Notes under the pieces: model-generated
Told to the model about the DNA's origin: nothing
The model's database searches: none
Seen by the model: only the letters and a program-made list of their open reading frames with translations
Origin: JALHOQ01 sp038144835
Lineage (GTDB): Bacteria; Bdellovibrionota; Bdellovibrionia; Bdellovibrionales; UBA1609
NCBI GenBank assembly: GCA_038144835.1
Contig: JAYQON010000037.1
Coordinates: forward strand, 1-26,015
Direction: 5' to 3'
Length of the DNA: 26,015 nucleotides
Shown here: positions 6,572-15,711 of the stretch, in pieces
Position numbering within the stretch: position 1 is the stretch's first letter
Layout: every line of letters starts with the position of its first letter
Translations under genes and position numbers: made by a program

Positions 6572-8683
6572 TCAATTTGCTGCCCCCCCCGATGAGGTAT
6601 CGGGCGAGGGTGTTTCTGGTGCAGAGTTCAAACTCTTCACTTTCTGTCCCAACCGGATCGCGGGAGACCTCACCTCTGCAACCAAGTCCGCCGCAATATT
6701 GACAGCTTCGATCACGTCTGCTCGCTCAAGATATTTCTTCTTACGCTCCTCACGGGTAAGAGTCGTAGACTCTGCCTCATCATCATCCTCGGATGTGCCT
6801 TTTTTCTTCTTCGGGTCTTTTTCTTTAAGTAAATCGCCAACCACCAGCATTTTGCCCCGCTTTTTGACTTTTTCCAGATCCTCCCGAACCTTTTTAAACT
6901 CAGCCGAAGCGCTCACCCGAACTTCTGATTTTTCCTTGAGCTTTTTAACTAGATCTTTGTTAACAGAACGCCATTGACCACGCCCTTCGGGGGCATATGC
7001 AGTGGGAGACAGAAATTCCGGAATTTTTTTCGGCGGTAAAGAATAGTCTAAGGTCTTTTCACCCACTTCATCAATCGCGTAAGCCGATGGCAAAACTATA
7101 TCGGCAAGAACTCCACGATGTTGAGTGGATTGCCCTCCGGGCACAAAAAACATTCCCACTGTCGTTTTGATGGCACCCAAGCCTGGCGGTAAATATTCAA
7201 CCGACTGCACACTTCCCTTACCAAACGTGTGATCTCCGCCAACCACAACCGCGCGTTTGTAGTCCTGCAATGTACCCGATACAATCTCCGATGCCGATGC
7301 GCTCACTCGCGAGGTCAATACTACCAGTGGGCCAGACCAATCGACGGCTGAATCAGTGTCGCGCAAAGTTTCATAATTTACCCGATCAAATTCAGATGTC
7401 GTTCTTTGGCTCTGTTTAACCACGTTACCCGTAGCAAAGAATAGTCCGGCGATATCTACGGCATCTCTTAAACTGCCACCGCCATTATTTGAAAGATCAA
7501 GAACCACCGCATCCGCTTTATTCTTAGTCGCCTCCGACAAGAGCTTTTTTAGATCCGTAGCTGCGGAAGGTCCATTTTTACGGTTGTCCGCATAAAAAGA
7601 CGGTAGATTCAACAAAGCCACCTTCAGCTTTTGTCCACCGCCAATATCACGATCAAGATAAGTGAGAGATGCCGCTTCGTCCTCTAACTTGATCTTGTCA
7701 CGAATCAAGGACACTTCAAAACGTTGCGGCTCCTTACTCGATTTACGCAGAATTTTTAGACGTACCTCTGATCCTTTCGGGCCACGGATAAGTTTAACCA
7801 CGTCCCGTAGATCCATCTCAATCACGTTTTGAAATGGCTCTTTACCTTGAGCAACAGCAATAATTCTATCTTTTGCCTTCAACTTACCACTCGAGGCGGC
7901 AGCTCCCCCTGCAATCAGCTGTTCAATAACTGTAAACCCATCCTGCGAACTGAGAGTGGCTCCAATACCCTCAAGCGACAGTCGCATTTGGATTTCAAAA
8001 TCCTCCAATGCATCCGCAGAGAGATAGCTAGAGTGCGGATCTAGAGCTCGAGCAAAGGAATCGATATAAGAAGATAACAAGTCTTCGTTCTTCATTTCTT
8101 GAACGCGTTTTAATGCTCGCTCGTAGTTACGAATAATTTGCTGTTTAGCTTCCTCAATTTTCATGTCTGTGGCTAGATAGCTGGCCACCTGATACTGCAT
8201 ATACTTTTCATGAAACTTATTGGCTTCCGCGATGGTCTTGGGACGAGGTCGATCTTGCGGATCACGTTGAATTTGAGTTTTAGGATCGTATTTGAATTTA
8301 GCTCCTAAATACTTCTTGGCGTAAGCAACTCGTTCTTCAACCCTCTTCACAAAACGAGCATTCGCCTTCTCGATTGACGAACAATCCTGAGCTTTGGTTG
8401 CAGCAAAAACATTGGCCATCGATTTTTCAATGTCTTTAACATCGCTCGTGAGCAAGTAAAGTTTGGAGCCATCTAATCTCTTAATGAACTGGTCAATCGT
8501 TCGCTGTTCCAATTTTTTATCAAGCACAGAAAAGTTCACATGCTTTTCCAGATATTTCATCTGTACGGGGTACACGTGCTTACAAATAAGCTCCATGGCC
8601 GTGGCGCGACTGAACTGCGCGTGGCTATCTGGCATTATGAAACTCGTTAAAAGGGACACCATCAGAAGGCGTATTTTCATCAT
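6572..8683 (-). CDS. prc: S41 C-terminal processing protease (Prc/Tsp type)
   Basis: A periplasmic serine-lysine endopeptidase that degrades or trims proteins from nonpolar C termini. A signal peptide (1-22, ending SHA|QF) is followed by the helical N-terminal Tsp domain (about 25-215), a PDZ domain (about 235-315, LSLEGIGATLSSQDGF ... GKLKAKDRIIAVAQG), the S41 core and a charged C-terminal domain (DUF3340-like, with acidic and Lys runs). The dyad is Ser463 in SASASEIV and Lys489 in TFGKGSVQ. Spacing is 26 residues, one more than the 25 of E. coli Tsp, because of an extra residue in VGGDHTFG. At 703 residues it is close to E. coli Prc. AAGGA is placed 7 nt before the first of two adjacent ATGs. 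It follows the topA-HAD pair on the same strand after a 124-nt gap. Confidence 0.92.
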   Translation of the reverse strand: MMKIRLLMVSLLTSFIMPDSHAQFSRATAMELICKHVYPVQMKYLEKHVNFSVLDKKLEQRTIDQFIKRLDGSKLYLLTSDVKDIEKSMANVFAATKAQDCSSIEKANARFVKRVEERVAYAKKYLGAKFKYDPKTQIQRDPQDRPRPKTIAEANKFHEKYMQYQVASYLATDMKIEEAKQQIIRNYERALKRVQEMKNEDLLSSYIDSFARALDPHSSYLSADALEDFEIQMRLSLEGIGATLSSQDGFTVIEQLIAGGAAASSGKLKAKDRIIAVAQGKEPFQNVIEMDLRDVVKLIRGPKGSEVRLKILRKSSKEPQRFEVSLIRDKIKLEDEAASLTYLDRDIGGGQKLKVALLNLPSFYADNRKNGPSAATDLKKLLSEATKNKADAVVLDLSNNGGGSLRDAVDIAGLFFATGNVVKQSQRTTSEFDRVNYETLRDTDSAVDWSGPLVVLTSRVSASASEIVSGTLQDYKRAVVVGGDHTFGKGSVQSVEYLPPGLGAIKTTVGMFFVPGGQSTQHRGVLADIVLPSAYAIDEVGEKTLDYSLPPKKIPEFLSPTAYAPEGRGQWRSVNKDLVKKLKEKSEVRVSASAEFKKVREDLEKVKKRGKMLVVGDLLKEKDPKKKKGTSEDDDEAESTTLTREERKKKYLERADVIEAVNIAADLVAEVRSPAIRLGQKVKSLNSAPETPSPDTSSGGAAN

Positions 8684-8807
8684 TTATATCCTTGCAAGAG
8701 AGTCTTGCTTGTTTTCGGCAACTTACGGTCGCAAGCTAACGCTATTGCTGGTATTTTCTCATTTTTGAACGCGGATTTCTAGCTTAGGGTCTAGCGTTAT
8801 GTTGCAT
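8684..8807 (-). other. Gap upstream of prc with a short direct repeat
   Basis: A 124-nt gap between the HAD-like gene stop and prc. TCTAGC occurs twice in the same orientation (8778-8783 and 8790-8795), separated by TTAGGG. I found no convincing -35/-10 pair or T-tailed hairpin, so whether prc has its own promoter is open. Confidence 0.35.
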
Positions 8808-9710
8808 TCATTCATCAAATAGCGATAACTGGGCATTCGTCTGCAAAACGCAATCCTCTTCATGATCTGAAAACACCTCATGTTTGATCATTTGCTCACC
8901 ATGAGTCTGAATTATAAAGAATGACATTTCCGCATATTCGCGTTTCAGCTCACGCATTTCGGCAATAATACCTTCAATATTTCGTGGATCATCATCAGAC
9001 ATTCCAAACCGATGATGGGGATTATGACCATAAACGCGCAAAGCTTTAAGCACAGCAGCACGAATTGCACGGCGTTTTAAGGACGAGATATCCGTACTAT
9101 TCTCAAGCCCCAAGGCCTGCTTTGTGACTGGATGACTAACTGGGTAAATCTCCAGATAGTTGGGTTCGGTGGGCAAATGGCCTTCATCAGCCCAGAGTCT
9201 TATGCCAGCCTTAATCGTTCTAGGATGATGACCACGGGCCGTAATTAAAGCCGTGGGACGACCGTTAAAAACAGCATGGTAAAAACAATTCCAGCTTGGG
9301 CCTTTCCAATGAATATCTGGCAAACCCAACGCAGAGGCTAGGTCTTCAACAAAAACTTGGCGCCGCCCAAGGAATCTCTCTAACCAGTTAAGATCCTGGT
9401 CGCGAAAATTCCTAAAGGAGCCTGTAACTGGATTGTGATCGAGAATATAATCCGAATACGCGCCTTGTTTACCGATCAACCGACTCTGTTGCGCAAACTC
9501 ACGACTACTGATCTGAATCTCTGCACCCGTATCGCGATGGAACAAAAACATCGGCGTGGTCAGAAATGCCACATTGTCATCAAAGTCAAAAAAATAGAAG
9601 CTTCGGCCGCCCTTATGCAAATTTCGATCAGGCTCGCGGAGCCGCTCCACAGCAAGCTCCAACTGGGCCTTAGCACCACACTGGCCAATTCGCTTGAGCC
9701 ATTTCTTCAT
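8808..9710 (-). CDS. HAD-like phosphohydrolase family protein with C-terminal beta-clamp binding motif
   Basis: A 300-residue protein whose specific function I do not recognise. FYFFDFDDNVAFL (38-50) fits HAD motif I, with nucleophile Asp42 and acid/base Asp44. ALITARG (154-160) fits motif II with Thr157, and RFGMSDDDPRNIEGI (234-248) looks like the acidic motif IV. An insertion of about 90 residues between motifs I and II could be a cap. The last residues are AQLSLFDE; Q294-L-S-L-F298 is the textbook consensus for peptides that dock on the DNA polymerase sliding clamp. The gene lies 40 nt downstream of topA on the same strand, which fits a DNA-associated role. A nucleic-acid end phosphatase is one inference; a small-molecule phosphatase remains possible. 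GGGGT precedes the ATG. Confidence 0.7.
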   Translation of the reverse strand: MKKWLKRIGQCGAKAQLELAVERLREPDRNLHKGGRSFYFFDFDDNVAFLTTPMFLFHRDTGAEIQISSREFAQQSRLIGKQGAYSDYILDHNPVTGSFRNFRDQDLNWLERFLGRRQVFVEDLASALGLPDIHWKGPSWNCFYHAVFNGRPTALITARGHHPRTIKAGIRLWADEGHLPTEPNYLEIYPVSHPVTKQALGLENSTDISSLKRRAIRAAVLKALRVYGHNPHHRFGMSDDDPRNIEGIIAEMRELKREYAEMSFFIIQTHGEQMIKHEVFSDHEEDCVLQTNAQLSLFDE

Positions 9711-9750
9711 GCTTACCCCAATCGACCACTATGGCAGATGGGGCTCCATG

Positions 9751-12465
9751 TCAAGTTGGTGAAGCTTTTGCTGCCGGCTTCGACGAACGTTTTATGATTG
9801 TGCGAGATTTTGAATCCTTTTCAGACTTTGAAGTGGCGCCCGGTTCTGGCGGCGCATTCGCTTTTGCCTTTGCCTTGCCCTTGGCTTTAGGTACTGCGGG
9901 CTTTTTACCCCCTTTTTTACCCAAAGCCAGCTTTTCGCGAATCAAGGGAAGCACCAACTCCATGGTCAGATCTTCAATCTTCACTTCATCGTTCAGGGAA
10001 ATGTTTTTACCGCCAACCTTAATGTACGGACCATATTTCCCATTATGCACCTGAACCTGCTCTTGCGTCTCGGGATAAATTCCCAGCTCTTTAAGAGGCG
10101 CAGAGCGACCACGCATCTTCTTGGGCTGCGCCAAGAGTTCCAGCGCCCTCTTCAGATCTACGGCAAAAATGTTTTCACTTCGCGGAATAGACCTATAGTC
10201 ACCATCGTGAACTACATAAGGACCAAAACGGCCCAAACCTTTCTTAATATCTTTGCCCGATTCAGGATGTGTCCCCAAGGTTTTGGGCAGCTCTAATAGC
10301 GACAAAGCTTGATCTAAACTGACATTTTCTGGTGCCATGGTGGCTGGAATTGCCATACGCTTCAACTGGTCAGAGTCATTGTCTCCCAATTGTACATACG
10401 GACCATAACGCCCGGTAAGGACATAAACCGGAAGCCCAGTTTTTGGATCTTTGCCCAAGGCATCAGTACCATTGATTTTTTGATCGATAAGCTTGTTGGC
10501 AACTTCAGCTGTCATATCGCCGGGCACTTGCGTTTCAGGGAGGGACGCACAAACCTCCTTGTCTCCATCAGCACGGCAAACGTAAGCGCCATACTTACCT
10601 ATGCGAAAATTCAAGTTATCCAATCCATCCAACCGTATGGATCGCGACTCCTCTGCATTGATCGCCTTCTCCTGTTTTTCAATTTGCGTCTTCAACCCAG
10701 ACTTGTCTTTGCCTCCAAAGTAAATTGAATCCAAATACTTAACATAGTCGAGCTCGCCTTGAGCGATGGTATCGAGAGCTCTTTCCATCTCACTGGTAAA
10801 TCCCAAGTCTACATAATCCGGCAAATGCTGACTCAAAAGTTTTGAAACCACAAGAGCCGTAAACGTCGGCACGAGCGCATTCCCGACTTTGCGCACGTAA
10901 CCACGATCTTGGATCGTGCTGATAATCGTGGCGTAAGTGGATGGCCGACCAATACCCTCTTTTTCCATTGTCTGAACCAAGCTCGCTTCGGTGAAACGAG
11001 CGGGTGGCTTAGTCTCATGCTCGTTGGGTACAACCTTGAGACATTTGACTTTGTCACCTACTTTGAGTTTGGGCAGTCGAACCTCTCGCTCATCATTTGA
11101 GTCTTCTTCCTGATCCTCTACATATACCTTCAAAAACCCGGGAAATTCGATCGTCATACCCGACGATGAAAAAACCGCATCGCCAACTTTAAACTTAACA
11201 CTGACGAGCTTTTGCTCAGAGTTATTCATTTGACTGGCAACGGTACGCTTCCAGATCAACTCATACAACCTGAGCAACCCTCCACTCAGTCCCGTCTCAT
11301 CTGGTGCCTGAAACCTTGTGCCTGCAGGACGAATAGCCTCATGCGCCTCCTGAGCACCTTTAGCCTTTTTTCCCGTGTACTCACGTGGCTGTGGGGGAAG
11401 ATAAGCCTTCCCATAAAGGCGCTGGATCAGGTCGCGCGCAGCTTGAGTCGCCTGTTGCGACAAATTGTTGGAGTCCGTTCTCATGTAGGTGATAAAACCA
11501 CGCTCGTACAGCTTTTGCGCAAGTTCCATGGTTTCTCGCGAGGTGAAACCCAACTTACGGTTCGCTTCTTGTTGAAGAGTTGAAGTGATAAAAGGGGGCG
11601 CGGGTTTGCGTGAAATAGGCTTTTCTTCGACTTCATCTACAACCCAATCTTTACCCTTAATTTTTTCAATCCAATTTCTAGCTTCAAGCTCCTTTAACCA
11701 TACAGTCGTTTGCCGTTTTTCCTTCAGCAACTCACCAGTTTCACTGTCAAAGTCCTTACCTGTGGCTACGCGCATTGATGCCAATGCAAACGAACGACTT
11801 TCAAACTGGACCCCTTCTTTTTCGTTGGTACCAGTCAAACTCCAATATTTGGCACGGTGAAAACGCAAACGCTCGTGCTCACGCTCGGCAATTAAGCGAA
11901 CAGCCACCGACTGCACTCGTCCAGCTGACAAGCCATAGGTGACTTTTTTCCAAAGAAGTGGGGAAATTGAGTATCCCACCAGGCGGTCTAGAATCCTGCG
12001 CGCTTCTTGAGCACGCACAAGGTGGTCATCCACGTTACGGAATTTGTTCAAAGCGTCTTCTATCGCTTCCTTGGTGATTTCGTGAAACACCATTCGCTTT
12101 ACCGGCACCTTCGGCTTTAAGATTTCCACCAAGTGCCATGAAATGCTTTCTCCCTCGCGGTCTTCGTCCGTCGCAAGGATCAGCTCATCAGCTTCAGCAA
12201 GTTTGTCCTTAAGAGTCTTAACAATTCGAGTCTTTGTTTTAGGTACACAATAAATAGGACTAAAATCCTCATCAACGTTCACCCCCAGATTTGCCCACTT
12301 TTCCTTCTTATACTTATCTGGGATATCTTTTGCAGATTGTGGCAGATCACGTACGTGCCCCATACATGATTCTACAGAATATTCTTTACCCAAAAATTTT
12401 CTTATCGTTTTGGCCTTCGTCGGTGATTCTACGATGACCAATTTTTTACCAGTAGTTTTCGACAT
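9751..12465 (-). CDS. topA: DNA topoisomerase I (type IA)
   Basis: Relaxes negatively supercoiled DNA by single-strand passage. At 904 residues, the Toprim domain (about 7-125) holds Glu13 (IVESPTKAKT) and the DxDxE acidic triad Asp100/Asp102/Glu104 (ATDEDREGE). The catalytic tyrosine is Tyr327 in GFITYMRTDS. EGIGRPSTYATII (503-515) and SAGRVQSVAVRLIAERE (180-196) are conserved core motifs. Instead of the Cys4 zinc fingers of E. coli, the C terminus carries glycine/aromatic repeats of the Toprim_Crpt type: IGKYGAYV (622-629), TGRYGPYV (684-691), LGRFGPYV (744-751) and NGKYGPYI (808-815). A Lys/Ala/Pro-rich basic tail (about 846-904) follows and probably binds DNA. No clear ribosome-binding site precedes the ATG. 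It is first in the topA-HAD unit. Confidence 0.96.
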   Translation of the reverse strand: MSKTTGKKLVIVESPTKAKTIRKFLGKEYSVESCMGHVRDLPQSAKDIPDKYKKEKWANLGVNVDEDFSPIYCVPKTKTRIVKTLKDKLAEADELILATDEDREGESISWHLVEILKPKVPVKRMVFHEITKEAIEDALNKFRNVDDHLVRAQEARRILDRLVGYSISPLLWKKVTYGLSAGRVQSVAVRLIAEREHERLRFHRAKYWSLTGTNEKEGVQFESRSFALASMRVATGKDFDSETGELLKEKRQTTVWLKELEARNWIEKIKGKDWVVDEVEEKPISRKPAPPFITSTLQQEANRKLGFTSRETMELAQKLYERGFITYMRTDSNNLSQQATQAARDLIQRLYGKAYLPPQPREYTGKKAKGAQEAHEAIRPAGTRFQAPDETGLSGGLLRLYELIWKRTVASQMNNSEQKLVSVKFKVGDAVFSSSGMTIEFPGFLKVYVEDQEEDSNDEREVRLPKLKVGDKVKCLKVVPNEHETKPPARFTEASLVQTMEKEGIGRPSTYATIISTIQDRGYVRKVGNALVPTFTALVVSKLLSQHLPDYVDLGFTSEMERALDTIAQGELDYVKYLDSIYFGGKDKSGLKTQIEKQEKAINAEESRSIRLDGLDNLNFRIGKYGAYVCRADGDKEVCASLPETQVPGDMTAEVANKLIDQKINGTDALGKDPKTGLPVYVLTGRYGPYVQLGDNDSDQLKRMAIPATMAPENVSLDQALSLLELPKTLGTHPESGKDIKKGLGRFGPYVVHDGDYRSIPRSENIFAVDLKRALELLAQPKKMRGRSAPLKELGIYPETQEQVQVHNGKYGPYIKVGGKNISLNDEVKIEDLTMELVLPLIREKLALGKKGGKKPAVPKAKGKAKAKANAPPEPGATSKSEKDSKSRTIIKRSSKPAAKASPT

Positions 12466-12544
12466 ATGGTTTAAGAAATGGACTCATTGCTCCCATCTTT
12501 CAATCGTTTTCTGTTGACTCAATGCTTCTGTCGTGGACCCTCTA

Positions 12545-13333
12545 ATGATTATGAGATCAATTAATGAGTTCAAAAATAAAGAGATACGAGTTGTTCTCAC
12601 AGACATCGATGGAACCCTCACCGAGCACGGGTTACTCCCCCCTCATAGTTATTCAAGCCTTCACCATCTCACCCAAAGCGGACTCGCGGTCATCCCCGTG
12701 ACTGGGCGTCCCGCCGGGTGGTGCGAATTAATTGCCCGACTTTGGCCCGTACATGGAGTTATTGGTGAAAATGGAGCTTTTTATTTCCGTCACGTAAAAA
12801 AAATGATTCGACATTTCATGCGTTCACATGAAGAACGTCGAGAAGATAAAAAAAAACTTGTTGCTATTCGAAAGCAAGTTCTCGCCAAGGTCTCTGGGGC
12901 GGCAGTTGCATCTGATCAATTTTGTAGGCTTTTCGACTTAGCGATTGATTTCCGAGAGGATGTCTCACCGCTCCCACAAAACCAAATCAACCAAATTGTC
13001 GAGATTTTTGAAAAACATGGCGCAACCGCCAAAGTCTCTAATATTCACGTCAACGGATGGTTTGGACAACATGATAAAGTGTCCACCTGTCGCGAATATC
13101 TAAAAAGAGAATTCGGCTTCAACGAAGATGAAATGAAGCACTACTGCATATTCGTTGGCGACTCACCCAATGATGAACCTATGTTTAGCTTTTTTCCTCA
13201 ATCTTTTGGCGTAGCCAATATTAAAGAATTTTTGCCTTATTTGAAGACAAAACCATCCTACATAACTTCGCAAGAAGAGGGCCACGGCTTTGCAGAAGTG
13301 GCCCAACATCTACTTAGTCTTCAAACCCTGTAA
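12545..13333 (+). CDS. HAD-superfamily IIB phosphatase (sugar-phosphatase-like)
   Basis: About 262 residues of a Cof/SPP-type HAD hydrolase. VLTDIDGTLT near the N terminus is motif I (two Asp). VTGRPAGWCELIA is motif II, GWFGQHDKVSTCREYL supplies the motif III Lys, and FVGDSPNDEPMF is motif IV. The C2-type cap lies between motifs II and III. GRPAGW and GENGAFYF are typical of the sucrose-/mannosyl-phosphoglycerate-phosphatase side of the family, but the substrate is not determined. The start is uncertain: GTG at 12533, ATG at 12545 and ATG at 12551 are all in frame and none has a good ribosome-binding site. I chose 12545. The gene diverges from topA, and its last 24 nt overlap the 3' end of tex on the other strand. 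Confidence 0.82.
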   Translation: MIMRSINEFKNKEIRVVLTDIDGTLTEHGLLPPHSYSSLHHLTQSGLAVIPVTGRPAGWCELIARLWPVHGVIGENGAFYFRHVKKMIRHFMRSHEERREDKKKLVAIRKQVLAKVSGAAVASDQFCRLFDLAIDFREDVSPLPQNQINQIVEIFEKHGATAKVSNIHVNGWFGQHDKVSTCREYLKREFGFNEDEMKHYCIFVGDSPNDEPMFSFFPQSFGVANIKEFLPYLKTKPSYITSQEEGHGFAEVAQHLLSLQTL

Positions 13334-15703
13334 GGCAGCAAATGGGTTATTAAAAGGATTCCTCTCGGGTCGCTTAACATCCGGTCGCGAAGGTCCCGCA
13401 CCTTTACCAATGCTGCCACCCATTTTCTTTTGTGGTGAACGTTGTTGTTCTCCGGGTCGACCACCTTTTGCACCCGCACGCTGACTTCGACGCTCACCCG
13501 CAGGCGAAGCCTCATGCCGAGGGCGAAGCTCGGGCTTCGGACGCTCTTCAAGCTTCATAGTCAAGGAAATCTGGTTCTTTTCTATATCTACAGCCAGCAC
13601 TTTAACTTGTACTTGGTCACCGGGATTTACAACCTTACGCGGGTCATCCACGAATTGATGACTTAGTTCAGAAATATGGACCAAGCCATCTTGATGTACA
13701 CCAATATCAACGAAAGCACCAAAATTCGTAACGTTTGTCACGATTCCCGGACAAATCAACCCAGCTTTCAGATCTTTAAGCTCATGAACATCGTCACGGT
13801 ATTGAAAGACCTTAAATAGATCACGGGGATCACGTCCAGGCTTCTCTAATTCGCGCACAATATCGTCAAAGGTGAACTCACCAATCAGCTTGGACCACTT
13901 ATCTCGCAAAGGCTTTAACTTGTCGGCACCTGCCCCAATGAGGGCAGATACAGTCACCCCAAGCTCTTGGGCCATTTCACGCACAGCCGAATAACGCTCG
14001 GGATGAATTCCAGTTCGATCCAGTACAATTTTTCCCTCAGCTATTCGCAGGAATCCGGCAGCTTGCTCGTAGACCTTACTGGAGAAATGTGGAACTTTCA
14101 GCAGTTCATCACGCTCTTTAAAAAGCCCGTGCTGTTTACGATATTCAATGAGGTTCGAGGCAATTCCAGGACCTATCCCAGAGACATACTGTAAAAGCGA
14201 TTTAGAAGCCGTATTGAGGTCTACACCAACCTGGTTAACACAAGATTCAACAACCTCAGAAAGGGACTTTTTTAATCGGTTTTGGTTAACATCGTGTTGA
14301 TATTGACCTACACCGATGCTCTTGGGTTCAATCTTGACCAGTTCCGCGAGAGGATCCTGCAGCCTTCGCGCTATGGAGACTGCACCTCTGACGGTTAAAT
14401 CCAGATCCGGAAACTCCTCACGAGCCACTTCTGATGCAGAATAAACGCTCGCCCCTGCCTCGCTCACCATAATCACCGGCACTTCGACACCGATATCTTT
14501 GAGTACCGAGCGAATGAAAGTCTCCGCCTCTCGTCCACCAGTTCCATTACCAATTGCAATCGCCTCGATTTTGATTTTCTGCAAGGCTTCACCAAATAAT
14601 GCCTTGGCTTTTCCTCTCGCTTCTTCCCCTTGAATATGCAGAACGGTATGCGAAATAAAATTGCCTGTTCGATCAATCAAAGAGATTTTGCAACCCGTGC
14701 GCAATCCAGGGTCCACACCCAAAACGACCTTAGGCCCGAAAGGAGAGCTCATAAGAACTCGGCGCACATTTTCAGCGAATACCAAAATCGCATCAAGATC
14801 AGCTCGTTCCTTTAGCTGACTGTGCAGCTCGTTACTAATCGAGGGGGTCACATGAACCGTCAGTGCAACTTGAGCCACAGCCTTCATGAACTCTTTGGCC
14901 TGACTGTCAACAGGACTGGCCGTCGCGATAAATCTTTTTAGAAGACCTTCTTCGTCGGCCTCCATCGTCACTTTGAGCTCGCCCTCTTGCCATCCACGCC
15001 GCAAAGCTAAATAGCGGTGCGAAGCCTTGCGCGAGTCCAAATTTTTGATCGGCTCGGAGTATTCAGCATACATTTCATATTTCGAATGAGCCTTAAATTC
15101 AGCCGTCTTAACTGACTGCAATTTACCGTTGTTATAATATTCATCACGGACCATGGCCCGCAACGCAGGATCGTTAGATAGCCGTTCAACCAGAATATGC
15201 TGTGCTCCACGTAGGACTTCATCGTAAGTTGCATAGCCCTTAGCTGCAGAGATAAAGTCCTTCGCCTTCACTTCAAGGGTGGTCGAATCGTTTGTTTCAC
15301 CATGACTCAACGACCAAATCCAGTCCGCCAGAGGTTGCAAGCCGGCTTCACGGGCCAAGGTTGCCTTCGACTTCTTCTTCTTCTTGTAGGGTCTGTAAAT
15401 CTCTTCAATCTGATTCAGATCCCAAGAGCCTTCTAAAGACTTTTTAAGCTCGTCGGTTAGGTTACCTTGCTTTTCTATTTCTTTTAGAACGAACTCACGG
15501 CGTTGCAAGATGGTGGCATACTCTTCAGCAGCTTCAATGACACCGCGGATCTGAACTTCATCTAAATTCCCAGTCCGTTCCTTACGGTAACGTGCCATAA
15601 ATGGCACAGTGGCACCTTCAGCTTGAAGGGCGATCACCGCCTCGATGGATTTGGACTGAACTCCAGGGACACGATTGGATATAAATTGATTTGCAGAGAA
15701 CAT
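13310..15703 (-). CDS. tex: Tex family RNA-binding transcription accessory protein
   Basis: A 797-residue Tex homologue, the bacterial relative of eukaryotic Spt6, binding RNA and affecting transcription. Domains in order: helical Tex N-terminal region (1-320, with AEGATVPFMARYRKERTGNL near the start), YqgF/RNase H-like domain (about 325-455, VVLGVDPGLRTGCKISLID), helix-hairpin-helix region (about 490-560, YVSGIGPGIASNLIEYR) and S1 domain (about 646-718, PGIVTNVTNFGAFVDIGVHQ). A basic, disordered tail rich in Arg/Gly/Pro with NPFNNPFAAL extends to the end. It starts 8 nt after the infA stop with no visible ribosome-binding site, suggesting translation coupled to IF-1. The end overlaps the HAD-IIB gene tail-to-tail by 24 nt. 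Confidence 0.95.
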   Translation of the reverse strand: MFSANQFISNRVPGVQSKSIEAVIALQAEGATVPFMARYRKERTGNLDEVQIRGVIEAAEEYATILQRREFVLKEIEKQGNLTDELKKSLEGSWDLNQIEEIYRPYKKKKKSKATLAREAGLQPLADWIWSLSHGETNDSTTLEVKAKDFISAAKGYATYDEVLRGAQHILVERLSNDPALRAMVRDEYYNNGKLQSVKTAEFKAHSKYEMYAEYSEPIKNLDSRKASHRYLALRRGWQEGELKVTMEADEEGLLKRFIATASPVDSQAKEFMKAVAQVALTVHVTPSISNELHSQLKERADLDAILVFAENVRRVLMSSPFGPKVVLGVDPGLRTGCKISLIDRTGNFISHTVLHIQGEEARGKAKALFGEALQKIKIEAIAIGNGTGGREAETFIRSVLKDIGVEVPVIMVSEAGASVYSASEVAREEFPDLDLTVRGAVSIARRLQDPLAELVKIEPKSIGVGQYQHDVNQNRLKKSLSEVVESCVNQVGVDLNTASKSLLQYVSGIGPGIASNLIEYRKQHGLFKERDELLKVPHFSSKVYEQAAGFLRIAEGKIVLDRTGIHPERYSAVREMAQELGVTVSALIGAGADKLKPLRDKWSKLIGEFTFDDIVRELEKPGRDPRDLFKVFQYRDDVHELKDLKAGLICPGIVTNVTNFGAFVDIGVHQDGLVHISELSHQFVDDPRKVVNPGDQVQVKVLAVDIEKNQISLTMKLEERPKPELRPRHEASPAGERRSQRAGAKGGRPGEQQRSPQKKMGGSIGKGAGPSRPDVKRPERNPFNNPFAALQGLKTK

Positions 15704-15711
15704 ATAATTTT

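Noticed and set aside
6549..6977. Plus-strand 142-codon reading frame opposite the prc 3' end
   Set aside because: It is the antisense of the Lys/Glu-rich C-terminal domain of Prc, giving a Ser/Phe/Arg-rich shadow peptide with no ribosome-binding site.
8698..8720. Palindromic CTTGCAAG and repeated CTTGC near the prc start
   Set aside because: Too short and too close to the ribosome-binding site to claim as an operator without a second copy elsewhere.
12466..12544. Divergent promoter pair between topA and the HAD-IIB gene
   Set aside because: TTGACT at 12514-12519 has no -10 at acceptable spacing, and no clear pair was found on the minus strand.
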